From NCBI RefSeq assembly GCF_008831285.2, contig NC_045148.1:18779002-18843001 (forward strand): a stretch of 64,000 nucleotides of DNA, written 5' to 3'. How positions within the stretch are numbered: position 1 is the first letter of the stretch; each line of letters starts with the position of its first letter. The notes beneath the pieces were generated by a model. It was given only the letters and a program-made list of their open reading frames with translations, was not told where the DNA came from and made no database searches. A program made the position numbers and the translations under genes. The stretch is from Nymphaea colorata (lineage: Eukaryota > Streptophyta > Magnoliopsida > Nymphaeales > Nymphaeaceae). Shown one piece after another: positions 1-23,347 of the stretch.

Positions 1-529
1 AAGTGATTTTCCTTAAATGCCTTGTTGCCAGCCTGACTCTCATTCCGATGGTCTCTTCCCCAGCTGATGGTTATTTTTACTGCTAAGTGGTCTACTCCTA
101 ACAGTCAGGGTAAGTGATATTTTATGTCACAAATTTAATAATATATGTATAACAGTCATGGATTTGGTAATATATTTTCTAAGTTCTCTTTAATAGTTGA
201 AGTATCTTTTTCCGATTCAAAGTTTTGGATTTCAAAATTTTTATTCTTTTCCGGTTCCTCCTTTTGGTTTTATAACACATAGGCATTTGAGGACTTCTAT
301 TAATAAGTTAAGGCCTTGTGCTGATAGCAAGAATCTTGATTTTCAATTTTTTGCTTTTTCCTTGTCGTTTTCATGAAACAGTTCCTCAGTTTAGTCTTTG
401 TATTCGATGACCTTTTGGGCATGTTCCATGGTTTCAGTTGAACTGGGAGAATTGGTTAATGTAGCTTAGTATGTTGCTTTTGCAGCACATTTTTTGCTTA
501 AGCTTATATGTGACAATTTTATCTTCCAG
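1..529 (+). other. U2AF35 intron (upstream exons outside window), with a candidate cassette exon
   Basis: This stretch lies directly upstream of the first recognisable U2AF35 exon and ends in a good pyrimidine tract and CAG acceptor (528-529). No U2AF35 coding sequence is visible in it, so the N-terminal zinc finger and the start codon lie outside the window. One segment, 64-109, has a pyrimidine-rich CAG acceptor before it and a strong GTAAGT donor after it. It is 46 nt long, not a multiple of three, and carries a stop near its start. It could be an alternative or poison exon, or chance. Confidence 0.5.
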
Positions 530-1548
530 GATTTTTATGAGGATCTGTTTGAGGAACTTAGCAAGTATGGTGAGATTGAAAGTTTGAATGTATGTGACAA
601 TTTGGCCGATCACATGGTAATTCTCTCTGCCTTACTTTTATCATGATTCCTTGTGGTTCTGTATATAACGAAGATTTTAACTCTTGGTCAATAATGATCT
701 ACAGGTTGGGAATGTCTATGTTCAGTTTAGAGAGGAAGAACATGCAGCAAATGCACTCCAAAATCTGGCAGGCAGATTTTATGCAGGTGAATTATATTTG
801 ATCACTTGTGTGATATGGTCAATCCAGAATATGTGATTCTGTGCCTGTATAATATATACTGATTTTTGTTGCTAATGAGTTTCAGGACGTCCCATCATCG
901 TTGATTTCTCTCCAGTGACAGATTTTCGTGAGGCTACTTGCAGGCAGTATGAAGAGAATACATGCAACAGAGGTGGATACTGTAATTTCATGCATTTGAA
1001 AAAGATTAGCAGGTGAGGCTGAATGGCATTATTGCCCCTACCCTTGCAATTATTATTAAACTGCATGTGAATTTTAAGTTGTGACTGAATGTGTTGTGAT
1101 GACTTCTTGTAGGGATTTAAGGAGACAACTTTTTGGACGCTACCGGCGCAGGCGTAGTCACAGCCGCAGCAAAAGCCGCAGTCGTAGCCCACACAGGCAT
1201 CGCAACTATGATGAACGACCTCATGGTGGTGGTCGTGGTTTTGGAAGAAGGTTTGATGATAGGGACTTCCAGTTTGAGGAGAGGGGTAGGAGAGGAAGGA
1301 GCCGCAGTCCTCGCAGGAGAGGTGGAAGGAGCAGGAGCCCTGGTGGGAGGAGGAACAGAAGCCCGGAGAGGGAAGGCAGTGCTGAGAGAAGGGCCAAAAT
1401 TGAACAATGGAACAGGGAGCGGGAGCAAGCTGCAGCTGCCAGTGCTGCCAATAATAATGACATCAATAACAATGATACTGATGATGGCTATGCACAGAAC
1501 GGTGGGCATTACCATGATCGGCAGCAGGGGGGATACGGCGGCTATTGA
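530..1548 (+). CDS. U2AF35: Splicing factor U2AF small subunit (U2AF35), 3' part of gene
   Basis: U2AF35 pairs with U2AF65 in the nucleus and binds the AG of the 3' splice site, helping U2 snRNP recruitment. Four coding exons are visible: 530-616, 705-786, 886-1012 and 1113-1548. All junctions are GT-AG and the phases join without a break. The peptide begins [10 protein letters not shown], in the second half of the UHM/RRM, with VGNVYVQF as the RNP1-like strand. A second zinc finger follows ([19 protein letters not shown], spacing C-x7-C-x5-C-x3-H), then [11 protein letters not shown] and an RS domain with repeated SRSRSP/RSRSP. The end is a glycine/tyrosine-rich tail, GGYGGY. The first zinc finger and the start of the RRM are missing because the gene begins outside the window. 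Family identity is near certain; which paralogue is not known. Confidence 0.96.
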
Positions 1549-2939
1549 GGATGTGGTTTGTTCTTCATCCTTTTCCCTGGTTTGGCATACTCTGCGGTCA
1601 GAGTTGTGCATAGGGTTCCATTTTCAATGGATGGCCATTTAGTGATTTTAGCTTACAGTCCATTTTCCCCTGTGCAGGTGTGCAGGTTCACAGTTCTATG
1701 ATAATGGGCTATAAAAGTTTTCTATTTTTTTTCTCCCCCTTTATTCCATTAAGAGGGTTGCATGCTGCATTCATTCTTCTTTCACCATCTAATTCTTCTT
1801 GGCCATGTCGCTTCTGAAAAGAAAAAAAAAAAAAAAACTCTTTACGTTACAGGGTCCATCAGGAAATCTATGACGCTAGTCATGCTACCAATTCAACCTG
1901 CATAAAACATTTTTGGCGCAGCTAAACTCTAGTGGCATTACCTGCATGTTGTCGCCTTCACATTGTCTTGGTTTTGGGTCGTCCAGGTTCTGGCATCCAT
2001 CGCCTTTCCAGTTGCAATTTGTCTAGGATTTCATCCATCAAATAGCTTTTCCTTTCCGCGTTAGGAAGATGCAGGTTGGGTTGTTTCCTTTTTTGGAAAA
2101 TTTCGCGCTTACAGTTTGTATGAGTTTTTGCAGGTTCAGGTATCCCTGCTAGTAAGGATCGGCTTCATTTTCATGCAGCTTTTTATGAAATTGTGTACAG
2201 GTTTGGGCGGACATAATTGTAACGATTGACAGCGATCCAGTCGAGAGGTGCATATGCTTGCCACTTGTGCTTCCGCAGCGTTGGTGTCTGAAGCTGAAGA
2301 AATGTTGGTTTCTCTTCCTTCGCTATTATTTTTCTTGGTGCATTGCAGGTTGTCTCTATTGTTTTTCTTTGTTAGGCTGGGACTTACCGTTATTTGAAAG
2401 ACATTCATCCTTTAAAGAGATTTTATTGTACAAGTTGGGAACTTGATACATACTGTACACAATATCCATCCAGTGCTTAGCTTTGGTATTTCCTTCTTAC
2501 ACTTGGTAATGGGTTTTACAGTTTTTTACTGTACTTTGGTTAGAGCTAGCTTTCCATTAATTTGTTGATTTTAGATCTGCCTGTTTTCGCTGCGCTGCAT
2601 AAACTTCTCCGTGCTTTCCCGAAATGCAATTTTATGGAAGATCTTGGTTCCAAATAATGATTCATGGGGGGCCGTGTAACATAGATCTCGGGTTAATCAT
2701 CACTTCCTGAGGTAGCATATGGACAACTTGGCTTTTATGAGCGTTGATCGACGAGCCCGTTCGGCCGTTCCTCTCAGTTCTCTTGAACTACCTCAAAAGC
2801 CCTTAGAGTCTGCTCTTGTTTATTTTTGCCATCCTTTTCACCCTCTTGTGTCCTCCGTCATAATAACTTGATCAGAGTTTGGCAATATGCTTTCCGTGAT
2901 ATATTTTCGATCTTGGCCGAGCAAAATGTGTAGTCTAGT
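1549..2939 (+). other. U2AF35 3' UTR and downstream spacer
   Basis: No gene is recognised here. The first several hundred bases are probably U2AF35 3' UTR, T-rich with several GCAGGT-like motifs (near 1674, 2070 and 2131), so spliced 3'-UTR forms are possible. No perfect AATAAA was picked out close to the stop, so the 3' end is not placed. The open frames in this stretch are short and look like chance. Confidence 0.5.
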
Positions 2940-3445
2940 TTGAAATTTCTGTTGAAGTTGAAGTTGAAGTTGCTGAAGCAAATAGATTCGGGTTTGGCAA
3001 TATCGTGTATTTCTGTGTTCGGAGCTCAAAGTTTATGAGAGGACTAGTTGAGTTGTTCATGGCAACCCGTATTTGTTAGAGGTAAACAATGCACGAAATT
3101 TTGTAAGGTTCACTTTTTTGAAGAGTAAGATGCGAAATTTCATTGAATGCAATTAATTCATTCATTTCCGCGTTGAATGAGAACTGTTTTTTCTTTTCTT
3201 CTTGGGATTTGGCCCACTTACGAACAACGGCCGTCACGTTTTCCGTCGCCATGTTGCTTGAATTTGGTGCTTTGTTATTTCATCTTACGTCAGATGCAAG
3301 CTGGAGCTGAGTCAAGGGCGCTGGCTCTGGATTTCTCAAATTGAATAGCCGAACGGGAAGAAGATAATCTTCAACTTTCCATATTTTTGAGCGCATTCAA
3401 ACGAAAATAAAAGCATTTTCATTAAAGTAAAATGTCACATAGGAC
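2940..3445 (+). repeat. Direct repeat block R1 (about 0.5 kb)
   Basis: This block is repeated in the same orientation at about 7691-8190. Matching landmarks include TGAAGTTGCTGAAGCAAA, GTTCGGAGCTCAAAGTTTATG, CCCGTATTTGTTAGAGGTAA, the GGCCGTCACGTTTTCCGTCG segment, and the final CGAAAATAAAAGCATTTT. Small indels and substitutions separate the copies. The block encodes nothing I recognise and has no clear terminal inverted repeats. The second copy abuts the 3' break of the SnRK1 pseudogene, so the block probably took part in that rearrangement. Confidence 0.85.
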
Positions 3446-4984
3446 CGGATGAAACCGACGCTTTCTTGTTAAAAGGATTGGGAAAATTTGTGGGACATTT
3501 TTATTACACTAATCGCTAGATGGGTTCGTTGTATTTGGATCAAGCGATTTAAGTTCCAGATCCAGATCTTTTCATTTGACTGTGGAGCTATGAAATTTCA
3601 TTCGACGCGAGGTCCGTGCTGACAATGTTCGAATAATGATGTACACATCTCATGCTTGCCAAGTGCCAAATAAGATTTGATAGATAAAACTGCATTGATC
3701 TCTAACTAGGTTGAAAGTGTGGATTCTGATTTAGATCCAATTTCAGATAGCCTATTTGGTTGAACTAAAACTTACTTTCAGAGTTCAAAAATGTAACACC
3801 ATAAAAATTTAGTCTTGCATTGAAAATTGTAAATTGTGAGGGGCTTTAAAGGAGACCTCACAAGCTTAAATACGAAACTAAAATTTTGAGGTGTTACAAT
3901 CTACCACTTTAAGGTGGGTGGGTGTGTGACCCTAGGTTCAAGTATTGAACCAACTCTAATGCTACTGTAACGAGCCGACCCACTTCTGAGTCCGAACCAT
4001 AGTTTGGCAGACCCCAACCAACCTCCTAACAATTTCGGTTTCAATTCAAAAAATGATAAAAACTAGAACAACTATCTACAAGTCCTTAAATATCCTTCAC
4101 AATATTTGGTACCTGGTATGGGGTCGAAAATCTTTCATGGCACGGTTATTGATAGAGTGAATAGATTTATCATTTCTTGAAATCTTTCTTCTCCAACCAT
4201 TGAGAATGCAAGATGTGTGTGAAAGGTTTGGGTCAAGATCCCAATTTTTGAATGTACCAGCTGTCTAAAATGGTGCCAATAAGAAGAAACTAGGCTATCT
4301 TACTCAAAATAATCGAGATTGGTCATTGGCTGGCCTATTGAATTATCGGAAGCAAATGAAAAGGAACATCCAGTGGGATCAAAGGAATTAGCGGACTGAT
4401 CACTAAATAGATACGATTCTGCATCCGCCAGACTAGCCCGTCCCCCATGCATCCAAAGGTAAGGAAAGAATAGTAAGATGTAGAGGTGAATGGTAGACGA
4501 TTTCAAAATGGGCTCCTCCATTCATTAGATAGACAAAATCGTCAAGCTTTTGGGATCCGCTGCCGAACGCCAAATGGAGTCTAGTCGGGTAATTGGAGGT
4601 AAGGAACTGGGACGCGTTTCCTACTAGGGGGATGAGCTTTCTAATGCTTTGCTTCTTGGTTTTGTAGTGCTATATGAGAACCCTTCATTCCTAATGCCTA
4701 GCTGCTCTACACCAAAGTCGATCTTTTAAGCTGATTCAGATCATTCTGGTAGTGGTTGTTTCAAGACATCATCATCAATGACATGACACACTTAGCTTTG
4801 CAAGTGCTTTGTCGCTTCGCTTTGCAATTCTCGATTTCTTTTTAATAAGTAATTTTAAAAACTTGTTAATAATCAAATATCTATATTTGGACTTTAAAAT
4901 ATCAAATATGATCTCATGGATTTTTCAAGTATGTATGGGAGGTGAAAAAGGAGAGTGTTATATGCAAATGATTTAACATTATAA
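3446..4984. other. Non-coding stretch with probable dispersed-repeat remnants
   Basis: No supported gene. About 3780-4020 reads like a degenerate repeat (GTAACACC, then GAGGTGTTACAATC, then GAGCCGACCCACTTCTGAG). The GACCCACT-CTGAG motif recurs near 44267. At 4300-4521 the minus strand has a 73-codon open frame with no recognised domain; its base composition is less AT-rich than its surroundings and it could be an old insertion of unknown origin. Confidence 0.4.
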
Positions 4985-5034
4985 AAAAGGTCTTTTCAAT
5001 AAAAGAAACATTATTATTGTTAAAGATAATGTGG

Positions 5035-5410
5035 CAACTTATAAGAGAACAACATCTATAAAAATAAGTATGCAACAAAAATAATAATAACATTGTTATC
5101 AATGGGGGTTGCCATCTACCTGAATTTGCAAAAAAAAAAATCAAGTTTCTTGACCATATTGTAAACTTAGAGTATGAATATCAAATCTAACAATATTGAT
5201 GTTACACAAAGAAACTAACATTTTTGCTCCAAAAAAGAAATGTTTTTCAACTTGTAAGGGAATGATATCTATAAAAATAAAGAAACCAACAAAAATAATA
5301 ATTGCATCGCTATCAACAAAGAGATTCAGCGACCCAAAGTTGTAAAAAAAATCAAAGAGATATCTAAGATTATTTTTAACAGAGAGTATAAATATCAAAT
5401 CAAACACCAT
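5035..5410. repeat. Diverged tandem duplication, period about 213 bp
   Basis: Two A-rich copies lie head to tail, one starting at 5035 (CAACTTATAAGAGAAC) and one at 5248 (CAACTTGTAAGGGAAT). Shared blocks in the same order are ATCTATAAAAATAA, CAACAAAAATAATAAT, a poly-A/ATCAA tract, and GAGTATAAATATCAAATC near the end. The array ends shortly before the 5' edge of the SnRK1 pseudogene. The minus-strand open frame across it (5141-5497) has no recognisable domain and is best explained by low-complexity composition. Confidence 0.7.
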
Positions 5411-5490
5411 GATCCTTAAGGCCAATGGTGGCCTTCCGTGGTGGAAAACCACGTTAAATCTCATGCTTTCATTAGAAGACCTCTCCCAAC

Positions 5491-7690
<2,200 letters not shown>

Positions 7691-8190
7691 CAAAGTCCTG
7701 CAACTTCAGTTGAAGTTGCTGAAGCAAAGAGACTCGATCACTACTGTGGTGTATTTCTGTGTTCGGAGCTCAAAGTTTATGAGATAGGACTGGTTGTTCA
7801 TGGCAACCCGTATTTGTTAGAGGTAAACAATGCACGAAATTTTATAAGGTTCACTTTTTTTTTAAGAGTAGTAAGGTGCGAAATTTCATTTAATGCAATT
7901 GATTAATTCATTTCCGCGTTGAACGAGAACTGTTTTTCTTTCTTTTTTGGGATTTGGCCCACTTACGAACGCCGGCCGTCACGTTTTCCGTCGCCACGTT
8001 GCTTGAATTTAGGTGCTTTGTTATTTCATCTTACGTCAGAAGCAAGCTGGAGCTGAGTCAGGGGCACCGGCTCTGGATTTCTCAAATTGAACAACCGGAC
8101 GGAAAGAAGATAATCTTCAACTTCCGATGTTTTTGAGCGCTTTCCGACGAAAATAAAAGCATTTTGATCAAACTAAAATCACATGGAACT
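7691..8190 (+). repeat. Direct repeat block R2 (copy of R1)
   Basis: Second copy of the block at 2940-3445. It starts at the exact point where similarity to the SnRK1 3' intron ends (after ATCGAATC near 7690). The copies stay alignable to the CGAAAATAAAAGCATTTT landmark and slightly beyond. Divergence looks modest, with several single-base changes and short indels. Confidence 0.85.
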
Positions 8191-9008
8191 GAATTGAAGA
8201 AATGTTCGCAATTACCCTATACTATAACACTGTAACAATACCATTGTAACAACTCGATCTATTTTCGGACTCGATTGGCAAACAGTTTGGATTTTAATCC
8301 TACAAACTAAAACACCTATCTATTTAATAACTTTGTTTTTTAATAACTTTGTTTTATAAGATCTTAAAAATCTTTCACAAAATTAATTTTTTGGAGTATT
8401 ATAAAAATTGATTTCTTTTGATTGGCAAATGCATAAAACCGTTGGGAAAAATAAGATTTTTTGGTAAGTTTGTTTCAGAGACAGCTGAGTCAGATAAAGT
8501 GTTGTATGAACGGTGCCCACGGTTTTCTAGGGAATCTGATACTAACAACATAGAGGCGAGGCGACAGCCACTTTCAAGGGAGCTCTAGAAATTCCGAGCT
8601 TAAGCGAATCACCTCATCCCATTCAGCTGACTCAATTTCCAATAATTTAAAATTTTATTTTTGAAAAGGAGAAATGAAAATATATAAAATTTAAAATACA
8701 AATTAAAACTGACACGCAGAAGCGTCGATTTGATTTGAATAGATTGATTCAGGCTAATTACACCTAAAACTTTTTATTGGAGAAACTAATTTTATAATAT
8801 ATATGTCGAAAAAATATTTTAAATTATTGATTAATTAGTTTGAAATGGATCATTATAGACGCTTTACTTTAAGTGAATTTCTGTTGACGTTCATGCTTGG
8901 GATTTGATTTTCTAAATTAATCTTGATCTTAATTACTCTTTAAACATATTATTTATTATTTTCATTTCACTTGTGACAGTAAAAAGTTAATTAGTCTAAC
9001 TCACTTAA
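8191..9008. other. AT-rich spacer between pseudogene block and SnRK1 promoter
   Basis: No gene recognised. The sequence is AT-rich, with a short direct duplication TAATAACTTTGTTTT near 8325-8355. Only the final stretch is likely to belong to the SnRK1 promoter. Confidence 0.4.
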
Positions 9009-9014
9009 TTTACG

Positions 9015-9021
9015 TATAAAA
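9015..9021 (+). promoter_or_regulatory. Candidate TATA box for SnRK1
   Basis: TATAAAA lies upstream of a GC-richer leader-like stretch (about 9070-9482) that ends in a plausible AAG/GTACTG donor at 9482/9483. A pyrimidine-rich acceptor TTTTTTCAG at 10844-10852 would join it to the sequence just before the SnRK1 ATG, giving a 5'-UTR intron of about 1.37 kb. Leader introns are common in plant SnRK1 genes. The transcription start is not seen directly. Confidence 0.4.
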
Positions 9022-9352
9022 TGTTGAGACGAATACAAGCAAGTGGACTTTTGTAGTCTTTACCAAACCCAATAATATGGAGTCGGATCCGGGTCCGATA
9101 TCGGGTGAACCCGAACCACTTACATTAAAACCGGCTTTGTCGGGGCTTCCACCACTTCGCACCCACATCGACCGGACCCTCCTCCCGACCTCTTCCCATT
9201 CCTTTGCCATCAACGGCCGGCCGGCGAAACTTTCTTCAGCGGCGAACGCAATCCGGCAGGTTTTTCCCTCTCTTTTTATCTCTACGCCTCTCCATCCCTG
9301 ACGCGAAATCCGAGCGAGTACCCAATTTTCCCAATTCATTTTTTGTTCCCGA

Positions 9353-9388
9353 ATGAATTTTAAGAAGAGGATTGAGGAGGTCCGCTGA
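9353..9388 (+). other. Possible upstream ORF in SnRK1 leader (11 codons plus stop)
   Basis: Within the presumed 5'-UTR exon an ATG opens MNFKKRIEEVR and stops. A longer frame, 9077-9301, also lies in the leader region and could be an upstream ORF if transcription starts before it. Neither has a recognised domain. Upstream ORFs would damp translation of the main frame, but this depends on the unproven transcription start and leader splicing. Confidence 0.25.
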
Positions 9389-10896
9389 AAAAGTAATCGC
9401 TTTCGTGCAGATCCGGGTTTGGTCGGAGGTGGGCATTCGGAGGGTGTCGACGAGTTTGGGGCGAGCGACAGCGAGGATTAAGGTACTGCGGCCAGCCTCC
9501 TGTCACTCGGATACTTTGGAAAAATTGACTCTTTTTCTTAATTTATGGGGTCCTATATGCCCCTTTTTTGAGGGCTTATCCTAGTCCTTTCAGGTTTTGC
9601 TAGTTATTCCATGCGAAATTTCAGCTTTTTGGATTTCCTCGGATGGGTACACGATAACGAATCTTCGTTAGATTGTGCGATTGAAGGGTTAACGAGGGTC
9701 ACTGTATAATTAGGAGACTGATAGGGCGTGGATCTGCCCAAATTACATAGAAATCGACTTTTTTTCTGTACAAGCATGTTGGTTTGTGTATTCCCTTAAT
9801 CATGATGTTTAGAACTCTTGACAATAATTGGTGCGACAATTCCTTTAATGAGGAATGTTTGCAAATGTTGGGATAAGCATCTGAAGGATTGCCCACAAGA
9901 GCATGTTATAGGAGCATCAATGGCCGGGATCCCCTCAGCATTTACGGACTTTTTATTATGCTTTTCTTCTTCCTTTTTCTTAGTTTTCTTTCTTGTTATG
10001 TGTTGGTCGCTGCGATTATGTGATTTCTATATATGGGTTTGTGGATTTCTTCGTTTGGCGTTGGACGGCTACTTTACATTTTTTTTTTTTTCCTTTCCAA
10101 TATTTTTCTTTTTCTTGGTATATATGGATCATATGCGCTGGGCGGTTTAATTTTACCAGGTCGTATAAGTTTTAGTCAGAGATGTAAGAGACTTGAAGCC
10201 CCTTCCTTCCACCTTGTTTTGCTGCTTACTAGGAAGATCTTTTTGTTTTACGCGTTTGTTTGGAAGTTATCTTTTTATTTATATTTCTATTTTATTTTAA
10301 TTTAATATCTCAATTAGATCGCAATAAACGACAATAATGCTCTTTTATACTGCTAAGGCCTCTTTTCCACTAGTTCTTTACGGTTCAAGCATTTAGCCAT
10401 AGTTGCTCGAATAAATAGTCACACATTTTTCTTTACTTGTTAGGTAGACTGAATGAACACTATTAACTATTAAGTATTAACTGTGCTAAATTTCTTCTTG
10501 CTTAGTAAGGAGTTCATTTGGCTCTGCTTAGCTTCGATCTTGTCACAACAGGCAGTTGAGAGGGTCAGTCTAGTTCGCTGGAGCATTTTTTGCTTTGTCT
10601 AGTGGTTCTTAGTTGTTGACAAGTTCAGGTAGTTGCTTGTCACAGATACAGCAGATTTTGTAGGTCACAAAACAAGATATTCTTATAGACTTCTTGAACA
10701 TTTAACTATTGGAAGATTGTAATGCTAGTCTTGCTTCATCAGTAAAATCTCTGTCTCATCTCCTCTACACTTAATGGTAATTTTTTATTGCTTGTCCAGT
10801 TATCTTGATGTTATCTGCTTTTGATCTCTGTGAAGTTTAAAGATTTTTTCAGATCTTCGCTGAATCTCTGATCCGTTAGTATTGCTGTACATTTAG

Positions 10897-15936
<5,040 letters not shown>

Positions 15937-16140
15937 CTTTACTATCTGACTTTTCGACTTGTATCCATCACTCAAGCTTCATATGTATATATTGTTCTCC
16001 CTTTCTTTTTCATTGCGGTTTAACAATCTGGTCCGTCGGCCCAAATGCAAGGCCAGGAATATTTTGCTAGGATGGCCTTTTAGCGGTCGCTCTGATGTGG
16101 CTGGTTCGAAGATATTTTCTTGTTACTGCCCGCCCATTGG

Positions 16141-16258
16141 TGCTGTAGTGAGCCAGATTTGATCTAATGATTGATGAAGAAATGCTCTTGCTTCATTGCT
16201 GCTGTAGTGAGCCAGATTTGATCTAGTGGTTGATGGAGAAATGCCATTGCTTCACCAG
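16141..16258. repeat. Tandem duplication, 59-bp unit x2
   Basis: Unit 1 starts at 16141 and unit 2 at 16200, both opening TGCTGTAGTGAGCCAGATTT. They differ by a few substitutions. The pair lies about 200 bp after the SnRK1 stop, so it may be in the SnRK1 3' UTR or just beyond it. Confidence 0.9.
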
Positions 16259-16300
16259 TGCTTCTTATGCCTTTCTGTGTGTGAGTTGTCTTATTGTCTA

Positions 16301-16406
16301 GTCGTCTAACCAGACAAGGCAAGAATCCAAGGGTCTACTACAAAGTCATAGTTGTCTAACCAGACAAGGCAAGAATCCAAGGATCTACTACAAAGTCTTA
16401 GTTGTC
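16301..16406. repeat. Tandem duplication, 50-bp unit x2 plus a short third start
   Basis: Units start at 16301 and 16351 with GTNGTCTAACCAGACAAGG and end CTACTACAAAGTC. A third start (GTTGTC) follows at 16401 before similarity is lost. Divergence between the full units is very low, so the duplication is recent. Confidence 0.92.
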
Positions 16407-16829
16407 ACGTTGGATGTGTTGCTGCTGAGCTTCAGCCTGATGAAGTTGTGCATGGTAATGCCAGATGAAGATGTCATTTTGTTTTTCTTTTTGACTCTAA
16501 GAAACTGCACGTGGGTTTACACGATTGCCCGCCGGTGTAAAATTGAGAAGCTTGTACTTTCACCCCAGGGTTCATGCCTGTACTGGCTTACGCTGGGAGG
16601 TAACATTTAGTTGAATGGTTCAGAACTTTTTTCATTGAAGTTTTCTTGTATATTGTGCGAGCATCTGGGTGCACCGGTTTGGCATGCAGCGTTCTTGGTT
16701 ATCTTTTTCACCAACGGAATACCAAAGGTAAAATTGTCGACGAAGCCTCCTCCAAGTTCGAAACTTCAGGCTGGTTATTTCCGGTTGTGTATGGGTGCAA
16801 ACTGCACCAGTAGCGGAGCCAGAGAGAGG

Positions 16830-16968
16830 CATTAAGAGTTCAACTTTAAAATTTGAACGAGACACTCATATGTAATTAAACAAAAATCTGATGATGTACC
16901 ATTAAGAGTGCAAATTTAAACTTAAAGGGACGTTCATGTGTAATTAAATATAAATCTAATGATGTACC
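16830..16968. repeat. Diverged tandem duplication, 70-bp unit x2
   Basis: Copies start at 16830 and 16900, each opening CATTAAGAGT and ending CTGATGATGTAC or CTAATGATGTAC. The preceding sequence (AGTAGCGGAGCCAGAGAG, near 16810) resembles a motif common at the ends of plant transposon fragments, so this may be a transposon remnant. That last point is from memory and is weak. Confidence 0.75.
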
Positions 16969-18729
16969 AATATAATATGCAGATATAGTGTTTTTTCGGG
17001 GCCGGTGTGAGCAATTGTACGTACCAGCCCATAGATAGCTGCCCACTGAACTACACGGGTATCTTTTGCAATATTAGTGTGCCTCTTAGCATTTTTGATT
17101 TGGCTTATTTTTTACTATTAAAAAATGAATTTTGTGGGTTAGTTTAAAACATAGCTGATTGGTTTGGTGGCACGAAAATGGTGCCTTTTGCATTCTGTCT
17201 AAAGTCAGCAAGGGACCAGACCAAGACTCAACAAACCCTTGTCGGCGGCCTAAGCCCAACATAGGCCTGTTCGTCAATTTTATACCCGTTAGTACCTGAT
17301 TTGATGTCAACCCATTTTTGAAACGCGTAACATTTTATATTTTAATATAACGTGTCAATAGTTTTTAAGAGAGCTATCGAAGAAATATGAATAATTTCTA
17401 AGAGAAGCATCCGCATTGCGCCAAGAGTTTCTAACTGAGCCATATCGGCATGGAAAAGATTGGGATATAAATAAAACAAAACAAAAATATATGAAAATGT
17501 GAGTCGTATATATATAAGTGTCAAGTAGCTCCAAGACTGACCCATCATAAGCCGAATACCCAACTACTCGTTATGCACCTTTACTAGCAAATAAATTCTC
17601 TGTTTGTTAAGTAGATAGCCCTTGTTTCGTAGGCCGAATGCCAACTACTCGTTCCGCACCTTAAATTTGTGCCGCACACTTTGTGTTCCCCTGAATGCTA
17701 ACCTGACGCTGACAAGATATAACGCTTGTAGTTCCCCAACCGGTTGAACTTGTTTTTTCCTAATGTCAAATTGCCAACTGAGTTAAGAGGGTTCTTTTGG
17801 GTGGAGCCACTCGGCTTTGATGGCGGAATCTTTTTCAACCCATTAGAGATGGGAACGTGGGGATATTATTTTTGTTGGCTGCCCTTCTTTGATTTACCAA
17901 GAAAGCATGTGGTGTCGTCTATAGGAATAGAATTGATTTCAAGTTTTGATCCAACCAGATTATAAACAAGCCATCGGAGAGTTCTCACTTGCATCAAGTT
18001 TTTCTGGAGACGTGTCCCGAAAAGGGCAAAGTCATTCTCTGGCCCAAGAAACTTGAACGTGTGAGCCGGCGTACCTGAACGGAAATATCAGAACAAAAAC
18101 CCCCGAAGCCCATGCTGTGAACCGTCCGTCCAACCACAGGTCACAGCACAGTTGAAGCCATAACCCCGCTGGCCAAACTTTAACAGACTCCTCCTATTCA
18201 TTTTAGGTGCAACCGTTACTTCGTGTCTAGCCACATCAACCAAGCCTCACAGACGGCCGCTAATTCTTAGTGAAGAGTTGTTGGCAGCAGACTTCGGAAA
18301 CCGAACCAGAAAAATCTAAAAGAAATGCATGGCACATCGAACACCTCACACGTGCCACCACGAAGCGATACATGTGAACTTACATCCCAGCTTTTGCAAA
18401 ACAAACACATAGGCCGTACCAAGCAACATCCACATTACAAGGATTGAAGAACATCGAGAAGTTGGGAGCAAAAGCAGGAAACAAAATTATGGATAAACCA
18501 GATAACATATGGATATATGTTATATCATATAACGAAAACCATACCGCTCAATCCGCTTCTCTGTCCCATCACGCCAAAAAAGAAACAAGTCTCACTCTTT
18601 CTAAGTTATTGAAAAGCACAACCTACACTACGATTTTTTTCTTATTTTCCAAAGCAAAATTTCGATCGAACTAACTCCTCCGGCGCGATCCCAACAACCA
18701 CCAACCGGCATTTGTTGCTAGGGATGTGC
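16969..18729. other. Spacer between convergent SnRK1 and enolase genes
   Basis: No gene is recognised. A short repeated phrase (CAACTACTCGTT then GCACCTT) occurs near 17561 and 17643. The last few hundred bases before 18730 are probably enolase 3' UTR on the minus strand. The open frames here have no recognisable domain. Confidence 0.5.

Positions 18730-23347
<4,618 letters not shown>

Noticed and set aside
1117-1642. Long frames of 155-169 codons on both strands over the RS-domain exon
   Set aside because: Shadows of the repetitive U2AF35 RS-domain codons; only the plus frame ending at 1548 continues the U2AF35 protein.
4300-4521. Considered an organelle DNA insertion or a gene exon
   Set aside because: I could not match the 73-codon frame or its reverse to any plastid or mitochondrial gene I know, so no origin is claimed.
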